A DNA stretch of 31,251 nt from contig JADHXF010000013.1 in NCBI GenBank assembly GCA_016783105.1, positions 1 to 31,251 on the forward strand, written 5' to 3'. Positions within the stretch are counted from its first letter, which is position 1; every line of letters begins with the position of its first letter. The notes under the pieces were generated by a model. That model was not told the DNA's origin and did not search any database. It saw nothing but the letters and a program-made list of their open reading frames with translations. Of the stretch, positions 18,430 through 26,138 are shown in pieces. The position numbers and the translations under genes were made by a program. The stretch is from Dehalococcoidales bacterium. GTDB taxonomy: Bacteria > Chloroflexota > Dehalococcoidia > Dehalococcoidales > RBG-16-60-22.

Positions 18430-18458
18430 TTGCATTTTCACCGAGCTTGTGCTATAGT
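18430..18458 (+). promoter_or_regulatory. Predicted sigma70 promoter of the thiC leader
   Basis: TTGCAT (18430-18435) and TATAGT (18453-18458) are separated by 17 bp, giving a start near 18465, about 18 nt before the riboswitch. Confidence 0.6.
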
Positions 18459-18482
18459 AAATCGTTCAGAAAAGAAAATAAA

Positions 18483-18565
18483 CCGCTAGGGGTGCTCACG
18501 GGCTGAGAGGCAGTTCGCGCCAACCCTGTGGACCTGACCTCGGTAATACGAGCGTAGGGAAGCGG
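18483..18565 (+). ncRNA. TPP (THI-box) riboswitch
   Basis: Thiamine pyrophosphate-sensing leader RNA of thiC. Conserved elements in order are GGGGTGC, the GGCTGAGA box, the CCAACCCTGTGGACCTGA segment, and TAATACGAGCGTAGGGAAGC. The closing P1 stem is CCGCT (18483-18487) with AGCGG (18561-18565). The order and spacing match the standard class. It is followed directly by an intrinsic terminator, so TPP binding is expected to stop transcription before thiC. Confidence 0.95.
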
Positions 18566-18576
18566 CAGTAACCTGG

Positions 18577-18620
18577 ACCAAGGGTCTTGAAGGAACCGCC
18601 GGAGCCCTTGGTTTTTATTT
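18577..18620 (+). terminator. Riboswitch-controlled intrinsic terminator
   Basis: ACCAAGGG (18577-18584) pairs with CCCTTGGT (18605-18612), followed by a T-rich run, just before thiC. GCGG of riboswitch P1 (18562-18565) can instead pair with CCGC in the terminator loop (18596-18599). That pairing is incompatible with the terminator stem and gives a simple on/off switch; this switching model is inference. Confidence 0.85.
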
Positions 18621-18633
18621 TGTGGAGGAGACT

Positions 18634-19929
18634 ATGACGCAACTGGAATCGGCTAGGAAAGGCATTGTAACGCCACAGATGAAGGTGGTGGCGGAGGCGG
18701 AGGGGCTGGATGTGGAGTTTATTCGGGAGGGTGTCGCCAGAGGGAGAATAGTTATACCGGCCAATATCAATCATGAAAAACTGGTCCCCTGCGGCATCGG
18801 CCAGGGACTGAAGACCAAGGTCAATGCCAACATCGGCACGTCCTCTGACTTCGGTGATATCAATACGGAACTGGAAAAGATGCGCGTTGCCATTGATGCC
18901 GGCGCGGACACGGTGATGGACCTGAGCACCGGCGGCGATATTAGCGCCATCCGACGGGCCATCATTGCCGCCAGTACCGCCGGAATTGGCACCGTGCCCA
19001 TCTATCAGGCGGGCATTGGGGCTATAGAACGGTATGACGCCATCGTGAAGATGACGGCGGATGACCTATTCGCGGTGATTGAAGAGCATGCCAAGGACGG
19101 CGTCGATTTTGTTACCGTGCACTGCGGCGTCACGCGGGTGGCCATTGACCGGCTCAAGAACCAGGGCCGGGTCGCTGACGTCGTCTCGCGTGGCGGCGCT
19201 TTCCTGATCGGCTGGATTATCTATAATGAGCAGGAAAACCCGCTCTATACGCAGTATGACCGCCTTCTGGATATTGCCCGCGAGTATGATGTTACCTTGA
19301 GCCTCGGCGATGGCCTGCGGCCCGGCAGCCTGGCCGATGCCACGGACCGTGCCCAGATAGAGGAACTGCTCACCCTGGGCGAGCTGGTGGAGCGGGCCTG
19401 GGAAGCCGGGGTTCAGGTGATGGTGGAGGGGCCGGGTCATCTGCCCCTGAACCATATTGAGACCAATATCAAGCTGCAGAAAACAGTCTGCCGGGAAGCA
19501 CCATTTTATGTGCTGGGTCCGCTGGTGACCGACATCGGTGCGGGCTATGACCATATCACGGGAGCCATCGGCGGTGCCATCGCGGCTGCGGCCGGCACCG
19601 ACTTTCTCTGCTACGTGACACCGTCCGAGCACCTTGCTCTGCCGGATTACGAAGATGTCAGACAGGGGGTAATTGCCTCGCGCATCGCCGCTCATGCCGG
19701 TGACATTGTAAAAGGAGTAAAAGGCGCCGAGGAGTGGGACCGGAAAATGTCAATGGCGCGTAAAAAGTTCGATTGGGAAGAGCAGGCCCGGCTTTCACTG
19801 AACCCGGAACGTTCCCAGAAGGTGCATCGCCAGCACGCTACTGCCGGCTCAGCCTGCAGCATGTGTGGCAAATACTGTGCCATGGAGCTGGTGGAGAAGT
19901 ATCTGGGCGTTGGCTCGCCCCGGTGCTAG
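18634..19929 (+). CDS. thiC: Phosphomethylpyrimidine synthase
   Basis: Radical-SAM enzyme that converts 5-aminoimidazole ribotide to HMP phosphate in thiamine synthesis. The product is 431 residues, the short bacterial/archaeal form without the N-terminal domain seen in E. coli. Recognisable segments are [53 protein letters not shown] and the Fe-S region [11 protein letters not shown] near the C-terminus. There Cys408, Cys411 and Cys415 form CX2CX3C; E. coli has CX2CX4C. The start is ATG 18634 because GGAGGAG ends three bases before it; an upstream in-frame GTG at 18622 lies before that site. It is controlled by the TPP riboswitch immediately upstream. Confidence 0.95.
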   Translation: MTQLESARKGIVTPQMKVVAEAEGLDVEFIREGVARGRIVIPANINHEKLVPCGIGQGLKTKVNANIGTSSDFGDINTELEKMRVAIDAGADTVMDLSTGGDISAIRRAIIAASTAGIGTVPIYQAGIGAIERYDAIVKMTADDLFAVIEEHAKDGVDFVTVHCGVTRVAIDRLKNQGRVADVVSRGGAFLIGWIIYNEQENPLYTQYDRLLDIAREYDVTLSLGDGLRPGSLADATDRAQIEELLTLGELVERAWEAGVQVMVEGPGHLPLNHIETNIKLQKTVCREAPFYVLGPLVTDIGAGYDHITGAIGGAIAAAAGTDFLCYVTPSEHLALPDYEDVRQGVIASRIAAHAGDIVKGVKGAEEWDRKMSMARKKFDWEEQARLSLNPERSQKVHRQHATAGSACSMCGKYCAMELVEKYLGVGSPRC

Positions 19930-19943
19930 CTTGACATAATCGC

Positions 19944-21068
19944 ATGGGTGGCGCATTCAGCTTAGGCAGGATTTTCGGCATTCAGTTCCGCATCCACTAC
20001 AGCTGGTTTATCATCTTCCTGTTGATAACCGGTTCCCTTTCCTGGCAGTACTTCCCTTATACCTATCCCGAATGGAGTGAACTGACCTACTGGCTCACCG
20101 GCATAGCGACCAGCCTGCTTTTCTTCACCTCTGTGGTGGCCCATGAACTGGCCCACAGCCTGGTCGGCCGGGCCAATGGTATCCCGGTGAAAAGTATAAC
20201 CCTGTTTCTCTTTGGCGGGGTGGCCCATATGACCCGCGAGGCCACCAGACACGGGGCGGAGTTAAGAATGGCTCTGGCCGGCCCGCTGGCGAGCCTGGTC
20301 ATTGGCGGCATTTTTTTCGGGCTCCACCTGCTATTGCAAAGCGTCAGTGAGCCAGTGGCCGCACTGGCATTCTGGCTGGCACAGATAAACGTGGTGCTGG
20401 CTCTCTTCAACCTCATCCCCGGCTTCCCCCTCGACGGCGGTCGCGTCTTTCGCTCCCTTCTATGGCGCTTCAGCGGCAACTACCAACGCGCCACCCGTAT
20501 TGCCTTTGAGGTTGGGCGGGGTGTGGGTTACCTCTTTGTGGCTGGTGGCGTCATTCTGATGTTCCTTTACCGGGAAAACTGGTTCAACGGCCTCTGGCTG
20601 GCATTTATCGGGATATTCCTGACCTATATGGCCACCGCCAGCTACCGGCAGACACAGTGGCAGGCGGCATTGATGGGAGTCAAAGTAGCTGATGTTATGA
20701 TGACCACCTGCCCGGTGATATCGCCGTATATGACCGTCAGCCGTGTAGTCCAGGACTATATCTTTATCAGGGGACACCAGTGTTTTATGGTCACTGATGG
20801 CGGAGAGCTAAAGGGTATACTGACTCTGCGTAACATCAAGTCGGTTGACCAGAAAACCTGGGACACCACGGCCGTGAGTGATGTCATGACGCCAGCGGAG
20901 CGATTAAGGGTGACCCATATGGATGAAGAGGTGTTGAGCGTGCTCGAGCAGATGGAGGAATATAGTATCAGTCACATACCGGTAGTGAGCGAGGGCAGAA
21001 TCATCGGGCTGGTCACGCGTGATGATGTGCTCAGGCTTCTATATACGCGTTCCAGGCTTGGTATATAG
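19944..21068 (+). CDS. Site-2 protease (M50) with C-terminal CBS pair
   Basis: Integral membrane zinc metalloprotease of the SpoIVFB/S2P type, 374 residues. The catalytic HELAH is at residues 67-71 inside a membrane segment, and the third zinc ligand is Asp164 in NLIPGFPLDGGRV. About five or six hydrophobic segments occupy residues 15-230. From about 245 onward two CBS repeats follow (ADVMMTTCPVISPY and VSDVMTPAERLRV each begin a repeat), which usually sense adenine nucleotides. Such proteases cut membrane-bound substrates such as anti-sigma factors; the substrate here is unknown. It starts 14 bp after thiC without a strong ribosome binding site and may share its transcript, which would place it under TPP control by position alone. 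Confidence 0.9.
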   Translation: MGGAFSLGRIFGIQFRIHYSWFIIFLLITGSLSWQYFPYTYPEWSELTYWLTGIATSLLFFTSVVAHELAHSLVGRANGIPVKSITLFLFGGVAHMTREATRHGAELRMALAGPLASLVIGGIFFGLHLLLQSVSEPVAALAFWLAQINVVLALFNLIPGFPLDGGRVFRSLLWRFSGNYQRATRIAFEVGRGVGYLFVAGGVILMFLYRENWFNGLWLAFIGIFLTYMATASYRQTQWQAALMGVKVADVMMTTCPVISPYMTVSRVVQDYIFIRGHQCFMVTDGGELKGILTLRNIKSVDQKTWDTTAVSDVMTPAERLRVTHMDEEVLSVLEQMEEYSISHIPVVSEGRIIGLVTRDDVLRLLYTRSRLGI

Positions 21069-21116
21069 CATCTCAGTTCTTTCCCCCTGCGGGTCCTCCG
21101 GTAGTTACAGTTTCTA

Positions 21117-21144
21117 TTGACTTTTAAGGCCAGCGTAGTAGAAT
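21117..21144 (+). promoter_or_regulatory. Predicted sigma70 promoter of the glmU-like/glmS operon
   Basis: TTGACT (21117-21122) and TAGAAT (21139-21144) are spaced by 16 bp, five of six consensus bases each. Transcription would begin near 21151, about 90 nt before the first gene. Confidence 0.6.
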
Positions 21145-21239
21145 GAGGACAACGCAGAAGCGTGTTCGCTCATCGGTGATATGGTTTCTTTTCAGCGCAC
21201 GGTAATCGATAATTGTGTTACAAGCAAGGGGGGATTGGA

Positions 21240-22442
21240 TTGAAAGCGGTTATCCTGGCCGCCGGCGAAGGCAGCCGCATGCGCCCCCTGACCTGCACCA
21301 GGCCCAAGGTAATGCTGCCTATTGCCAATAAACCTATACTGGAGCATTTGCTCGTCGAGGCGATTGCGGCAGGCATCAGCGAATTCATTCTTGTGGTTGG
21401 CTATCATGATGAGGTAGTGCTTGATTATTTCGGTGATGGTAGCAAATGGCAGGTGCAGGTTGACTATGTCAAGCAGCGGCGGCAACTGGGTACCGCAGAT
21501 GCCCTGACCATGGTGATGGAACTGACTGAGGGCAATTTTTTGATGATGAACGGCGACATGGTTATCGGTCGCGGGGACATAGCCGAAATGGCCGTCAAGA
21601 AAGACACCTCGCTGGCGGTTGTTGAGGTAAGTGATACACGGGGACTGGGCGTCGTCGAGGTAAATAGAGGTCGGGTAGTCCGCATATATGAGAAAGAAGA
21701 AAACCCGCCCTCGCGCCTGGCCAATGCCGGGCTGTACCTCCTGACGCCGGAGATATTCGACGCGATTTCCCGGACCGAAAAATCGCCGCGCGGCGAGTAT
21801 GAGCTGACTGATTCTTTAACGCTGATGCTGGGGGCAGGGCACAATATCGCCTGCCATACCATAAGCCAGTGGCTGGACATCAGCTATCCCTGGGACTTGC
21901 TGACCGCAAATGAAACACTGATGTCCGCTCTACAAGCCCGGAATTCAGGGGAGGTGGAGGAAAACGTGGTCGTAAAGGGGCCCGTTGCCATTGGCAAGGG
22001 CACTGTGGTTCGTTCCGGTTCGTATATCATCGGCCCGGCAATAATAGGGGATAACTGTGATATCGGCCCCAACTGCTACATCAGGCCCTGTACCGCTATC
22101 GGGGATAACTGCCACATCGGCAACGCGGTGGAGGTGAAGAACTGCATCATTATGAAAAACACCAACCTTCCCCACCATAACTACGCTGGCGACAGCATAA
22201 TCGGTGAGGCCTGCAATTTTGGTGCCGGTACCAAAATCGCCAACCTGAGGCTGGACAAGAAGATAGTCCGGGTTGAGGGTATCGATACCGGCCGGCGCAA
22301 GCTTGGCGCCATAATCGGGGATATGGTGGAAACGGGGATAAATGCCAGTATAAATGTTGGCAGCATGATTGGGAATTATACTTTTATCGGCCCGGGGGCG
22401 GTGGCGAGCGGGGTGATTTCACCGGAATCAAGAATATTCTGA
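21240..22442 (+). CDS. GlmU-like sugar-1-phosphate nucleotidyltransferase/acetyltransferase (paralogue 1)
   Basis: Two-domain enzyme of about 400 residues. The N-terminal nucleotidyltransferase has the signature GEGSRMRPLTCTRPKVML near residue 9 and the metal-binding NGD near residue 104. The C-terminal left-handed beta-helix (hexapeptide repeats from about residue 240) contains NLPHHNYAGD, with His312-His313. This resembles the catalytic His region of GlmU acetyltransferases, followed by FGAGTKIANL. The architecture resembles archaeal ST0452-type enzymes that make UDP-GlcNAc from GlcN-1-P. The start is TTG 21240, with AAGGGGGG six bases upstream; an earlier TTG at 21213 has no such site. It leads an operon with a close paralogue and glmS, so amino-sugar nucleotide synthesis is the likely role. 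Confidence 0.85.
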   Translation: MKAVILAAGEGSRMRPLTCTRPKVMLPIANKPILEHLLVEAIAAGISEFILVVGYHDEVVLDYFGDGSKWQVQVDYVKQRRQLGTADALTMVMELTEGNFLMMNGDMVIGRGDIAEMAVKKDTSLAVVEVSDTRGLGVVEVNRGRVVRIYEKEENPPSRLANAGLYLLTPEIFDAISRTEKSPRGEYELTDSLTLMLGAGHNIACHTISQWLDISYPWDLLTANETLMSALQARNSGEVEENVVVKGPVAIGKGTVVRSGSYIIGPAIIGDNCDIGPNCYIRPCTAIGDNCHIGNAVEVKNCIIMKNTNLPHHNYAGDSIIGEACNFGAGTKIANLRLDKKIVRVEGIDTGRRKLGAIIGDMVETGINASINVGSMIGNYTFIGPGAVASGVISPESRIF

Positions 22443-22452
22443 GGAGATGACG

Positions 22453-23628
22453 ATGAAGCAAGCAGTGATTCTGGCCGCCGGCGAGGGACAGAGGCTGAGG
22501 CCATTTACCGTGAACCGGCCGAAGGTGATGCTGTTCATTGCCGATAAACCGATTCTGCAGTATGTGATTGAAGCGCTGGCGCAGAAGGGAATTCGTGATA
22601 TCGTGCTGGTGGTTGGTTACCGGAAAGAGCAGGTACTCGACTATTTTGGCTCCGGCGAACCGTTCGGTGTTGACCTTACCTATGTTACGCAACAACGTCA
22701 GCTGGGGACGGCACATGCGCTGGCCCAGACAAAAGCAGCCATCAAAGATGATTTCCTGGTCCTGCCAGGAGATAACCTGATTGCTGCGGATACCATTGAC
22801 CGATTTGTCGCCATTGAACCTGAGGCGGCACTGGTGAAGAAAGTGGACAACCCGATGCGGTACGGCGTGGTAGCGGTACAGCGCGGAACGGTGAAAGAAA
22901 TCATTGAGAAACCGGAGGAAGCCGCCAGCAACCTGATCAGCACCGGGATATATTCCTTCAGCCGGGCGATTTTCGACTTTGTGGAACCTCATCTGGACCT
23001 TCCTGATGTCGTGAACCGGATGATAAGTCAAGGCCATAAAATCAAAGCCGTAGAAACTGAGGGTGTATGGCTGGACGCGATTTACCCCTGGGATATCCTG
23101 AATCTCAATGCCGCTATTCTGCAGCAGGCTCAGGCGAAATCTAGTGGCACCATTGAAGCCGGTGTTTCAATGAAAGGGCAGGTATCAATCGGGAAGAGTA
23201 CGGTGATACGTTCCAATTCATATATTGCGGGGCCGGTGGTTATCGGGGATGGCTGTGAGATAGGGCCCAGCGCCTGCATCTTCCCGGCGACAAGCATCGG
23301 CAATAACGTGGTCATCTCTCCGTTTACCGAAGTGAAAAACAGCGTCATCGGCAATGACGTGAGCATTGGTTCAGGCAGCATCATACATGACTCGGTCATT
23401 GACAATAGTTGTCGTGTTGGCGGCCAGTTTGCCGCGTGCAGCGGCCAGGAAGAAATTGCGGTCAATCAGGAACACCATCTGGTCAGCTTTGGGGCGATGC
23501 TCGGAGAGGGGTGTACGCTGGGCAATAGCGTGGTGGCTCAGCCGGGTGTAATCGTCGGGAACTACAGCCAGATACGGTCACTGAAACTGCTCAGCGGTCG
23601 ACTGCCCGACCGAAGTCTGGTGGTGTAA
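22453..23628 (+). CDS. GlmU-like sugar nucleotidyltransferase (paralogue 2)
   Basis: Tandem paralogue of the preceding gene, about 391 residues, with the same fold order: nucleotidyltransferase (GEGQRLRPFTVNRPKVML, PGDN near residue 106) followed by hexapeptide-repeat beta-helix. It lacks the LPHHNYAGD segment of paralogue 1; the corresponding part reads GGQFAACSGQEE. It may therefore be uridylyl- or thymidylyltransferase only, or use another acyl acceptor. The preferred start is ATG 22453, since GGAG (22443-22446) is six bases upstream; ATG 22447 touches that site directly. Ten bases separate it from paralogue 1. Duplication followed by specialisation is the simplest reading. Confidence 0.82.
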   Translation: MKQAVILAAGEGQRLRPFTVNRPKVMLFIADKPILQYVIEALAQKGIRDIVLVVGYRKEQVLDYFGSGEPFGVDLTYVTQQRQLGTAHALAQTKAAIKDDFLVLPGDNLIAADTIDRFVAIEPEAALVKKVDNPMRYGVVAVQRGTVKEIIEKPEEAASNLISTGIYSFSRAIFDFVEPHLDLPDVVNRMISQGHKIKAVETEGVWLDAIYPWDILNLNAAILQQAQAKSSGTIEAGVSMKGQVSIGKSTVIRSNSYIAGPVVIGDGCEIGPSACIFPATSIGNNVVISPFTEVKNSVIGNDVSIGSGSIIHDSVIDNSCRVGGQFAACSGQEEIAVNQEHHLVSFGAMLGEGCTLGNSVVAQPGVIVGNYSQIRSLKLLSGRLPDRSLVV

Positions 23629-23656
23629 CTCAAAGTTAGCGGAGTTATTAAGCAAT

Positions 23657-25444
23657 ATGTGCGGCATTGTCGGCTATATCGGGGAAAGACAGGCCGGGCC
23701 TGTTCTGCTGAACTGCCTGGCCCGACTGGAGTACCGCGGCTATGATTCCTGCGGCATTGCGGTGGCGGGCGGTGGTTTGCGGATAAACAAGGATGCGGTC
23801 AGGGTGGAGGCTTTGAAAGAGCGAATCCCGCGTCGGTTTGAAGGGAAAATCGGTATCGGGCATACGCGGTGGGCCACCCATGGCGAACCGTCTCAGGTCA
23901 ATGCTCACCCGCATGGCGACTGCACCGGAAAAATCGCCGTGGTGCACAATGGCGTGATACATAACTACCAGCAGTTGCGTCAAAAGCTCATCAAAGAGGG
24001 GCATACCTTTGTTTCGGCAACGGATACTGAAGTCATCCCCCATCTTGTCGAGAAACATTTTGACGGCGACCTGGAGAAGGCGGTGGCAAAAGCACTGGCT
24101 GAGATGGAAGGCTCTTATGCCATCGTGGTGCTTATGGACGGTAAGGCCGAGCTCATCGCGGCGAGGAAGGACAGCCCGTTGATTATCGGCATTGGTGATG
24201 GGGAAAACTTCATCGCCTCGGATGTGCCCGCGGTGCTGGACTACACCAGCCGGGTCATCTACCTGGAAGATGATGATATCGCCGTGGTTACCGGAGAAGG
24301 CGTTCAGGTGAAAAAGAACGGGGAGACGGTGGACCGGAAGCCACAGCGGGTAACGTGGAGTGTGGAGGATGCGCAGAAGGGTGGCTACGAGCACTTCATG
24401 CTCAAGGAAATCCATGAGCAGCCAAAGGTAATACGGGATACTATAAGAGCTAACCTGTATGCCGATGAAACAGCTGCCGGCGGGGATATCCTTGAGAAGG
24501 TTGGTGCCGGTGAAATACTGATGCTGGCCTGCGGCACATCCTATCACGCCGCCATGGTCGGGAAATATATTCTGGAACAGCTGTTTAAAGTCCCGGTCAG
24601 GACCGAACTGGCTTCCGAGTTTGGTTATTCCGGTCAAGCCTCGTCACAAACGCAGGCAATTGTTATTACGCAGTCCGGAGAAACCGCCGATGCGATGAAA
24701 GCCATTAAAAGACTCAGGAGTGAAGGGTGCCCGGTAACCGTCATCACCAACGTGATTGGCAGTTCCGCCACGCGGATAGCTGACCAGGTAGTCTACACAA
24801 TGGCGGGCCCGGAGATAAGCGTCGCTGCGACCAAGAGCTATACCGCGCAGTTGATGGCCCTGTACTGGATGCCCCTGCTCTCTGCCAGAATTGACCTGAG
24901 ACGAAAAGACAGCCTCATTGCGGAGCTAAGGCAACTGCCCGGCAAGGTGCAGCGCGTTCTGGATGATGAGGAAAATATCGCGCAGCATGCGGCGCAGATT
25001 GCAGAACACGACCATGTCTTCTTCATCGGGCGGGGAATCAACTATCCGGTGGCGCTGGAAGGAGCGCTGAAGCTGAAGGAAATATCCTATATCCATGCCG
25101 AGGGCTATGCGGCGGGAGAACTAAAACACGGCCCCTTTGCCCTGCTCAGCAGCCAGTCACCGGTCGTGGCCATCGTGGCGGCGGATAACACCTATGATGT
25201 CATGTTGACCAGCATCAAGGAGGTCAAGGCCAGAAGCTCGCCGGTCCTGGCCCTGGTGGAAGAAGGAGACGAGGTCGTTGCAGAGGTGGCCGATTCAGTA
25301 ATTGTGGTGCCAAAGGTTGACCCGCTGTTCTCCCCGATGGTCAATACCGTTGTCTTGCAACTGCTGGCCTACTATGCAGCGAAACAGCGCGGCTGCCCCA
25401 TCGATTTCCCGCGCAACTTGGCGAAGAGCGTCACTGTGGAGTAG
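23657..25444 (+). CDS. glmS: Glutamine-fructose-6-phosphate aminotransferase (isomerizing)
   Basis: Makes glucosamine-6-phosphate from fructose-6-phosphate and glutamine, the committed step to UDP-GlcNAc. The 595-residue protein begins MCGIVGYIG, so Cys2 is the N-terminal nucleophile of the glutaminase domain (GHTRWATHGEPSQVNAHPH near residue 74). Two SIS domains follow (ACGTSYHA near 296 and a second with FIGRGINYPVALEGALKLKE). The C-terminus NLAKSVTVE is the family ending. It follows paralogue 2 by 28 bp in the same direction, so the operon supplies GlcN-6-P and the later GlmU-type steps; the mutase GlmM is not in the window. Confidence 0.97.
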   Translation: MCGIVGYIGERQAGPVLLNCLARLEYRGYDSCGIAVAGGGLRINKDAVRVEALKERIPRRFEGKIGIGHTRWATHGEPSQVNAHPHGDCTGKIAVVHNGVIHNYQQLRQKLIKEGHTFVSATDTEVIPHLVEKHFDGDLEKAVAKALAEMEGSYAIVVLMDGKAELIAARKDSPLIIGIGDGENFIASDVPAVLDYTSRVIYLEDDDIAVVTGEGVQVKKNGETVDRKPQRVTWSVEDAQKGGYEHFMLKEIHEQPKVIRDTIRANLYADETAAGGDILEKVGAGEILMLACGTSYHAAMVGKYILEQLFKVPVRTELASEFGYSGQASSQTQAIVITQSGETADAMKAIKRLRSEGCPVTVITNVIGSSATRIADQVVYTMAGPEISVAATKSYTAQLMALYWMPLLSARIDLRRKDSLIAELRQLPGKVQRVLDDEENIAQHAAQIAEHDHVFFIGRGINYPVALEGALKLKEISYIHAEGYAAGELKHGPFALLSSQSPVVAIVAADNTYDVMLTSIKEVKARSSPVLALVEEGDEVVAEVADSVIVVPKVDPLFSPMVNTVVLQLLAYYAAKQRGCPIDFPRNLAKSVTVE

Positions 25445-25451
25445 CCGTGCG

Positions 25452-25500
25452 CCGCGCTATCGCGGGTAAACATTAATTTCGGTTCGAATAGCCCGTTTTT
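25452..25500 (+). terminator. Possible weak terminator after glmS
   Basis: A 5-bp GC hairpin (CCGCG, CTAT loop, CGCGG at 25452-25465) is followed about 30 bases later by GCCCG and a run of six T (25495-25500). A longer CGGG/CCCG pairing could close before the T run. The structure is poor, so read-through to the next gene is possible. Confidence 0.25.
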
Positions 25501-25590
25501 TATTCTCAAGTTTGCGGATTTGATACTTTTTAAGTATAGCGTTGACTGGAGCAACCTCGTCCGGGGACAAAACAGGAAGAGACGAAAAGG

Positions 25591-25980
25591 ATGACGGGAA
25601 AGTTGAAAAGAAGGCTGCTTATTGCTGCGGGAACAATTTCCGCTGCCATCGGGATTGTGGGCATATTTGTCCCGCTTCTGCCCACGACTCCTTTTCTTTT
25701 ACTAGCCGCTGCCTGTTATCTGCGCAGTTCTCAGAAGTTTTACGGCTGGCTTTTGAATAACAGATTCATTGGTGCCTACTTGCGCAATTACCTGCAGGGA
25801 AAGGGCATGCCGCGGAAAATAAAGATTATAACCGTCCTTCTGCTGTGGGTGACGATTACCTGTTCTATAATTTTCGCGGTTCAGGGCCTGATTATCAGGG
25901 TACTGTTGCTTGTCGTAGCCATTGGAGTATCCATCCATATTTTGCTTATTAAGGCCACTGAAGAAAACAAAGAAAACTGA
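25591..25980 (+). CDS. DUF454 (YbaN-family) inner-membrane protein
   Basis: Small membrane protein of 129 residues. An N-terminal basic stretch (KLKRR) is followed by two hydrophobic segments separated by the family signature FVPLLPTTPFLLLAA near residue 27. The cytoplasmic-looking segment then includes SQKFYGWLLNNRFIGAYLRNY, and two more hydrophobic segments lie between 75 and 120. The family has no established function. The gene stands alone about 146 bp after glmS. A dyad (ATACTT/AAGTAT, 25523-25537) lies in that gap. The ribosome binding site is weak (GAAGAG at 25577). Confidence 0.82.
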   Translation: MTGKLKRRLLIAAGTISAAIGIVGIFVPLLPTTPFLLLAAACYLRSSQKFYGWLLNNRFIGAYLRNYLQGKGMPRKIKIITVLLLWVTITCSIIFAVQGLIIRVLLLVVAIGVSIHILLIKATEENKEN

Positions 25981-26036
25981 AAGGAGACGCGAAACGAGGA
26001 ACGAATCGTAAAATAGAAATAGAAAGGAGGTCAGGG

Positions 26037-26138
26037 GTGGATGGAGAAAAGAAATGCCCTGTACCAGGCAGGGCTTCTTTATTTTGTGTAAAAGGGGGAG
26101 AATCAAAATCCTCTGTTATACTGTCTAATCCGGATTAA
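26037..26138 (+). CDS. Possible micro-ORF behind a perfect Shine-Dalgarno
   Basis: AAAGGAGGT (26023-26031) is a perfect ribosome binding site. It is followed at good spacing by GTG 26037, opening a 33-codon frame, and by ATG 26041, opening a 16-codon frame that stops at 26091. Both run through the terminator hairpin, and the longer frame overlaps the end of the convergent antiporter gene. Neither peptide is recognisable. It may be a leader-type peptide, a decayed gene start, or chance. Confidence 0.25.
   Translation: MDGEKKCPVPGRASLFCVKGGESKSSVILSNPD
26056..26086. terminator. Intrinsic terminator between convergent genes
   Basis: GCCCTG (26056-26061) and CAGGGC (26069-26074) form a 6-bp stem with a 7-nt loop and a T-rich tail on the plus strand. 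An A-rich stretch precedes it, so it may also work on the minus strand for the antiporter gene. Confidence 0.65.

Noticed and set aside
23648..24637. Minus-strand frame of 329 codons opposite glmS
   Set aside because: Lies wholly within glmS on the other strand and its translation has no recognisable motif.
25523..25537. Promoter or terminator around the ATACTT/AAGTAT dyad upstream of the DUF454 gene
   Set aside because: The dyad is short and AT-rich, and nearby hexamers have wrong spacing for a sigma70 promoter.
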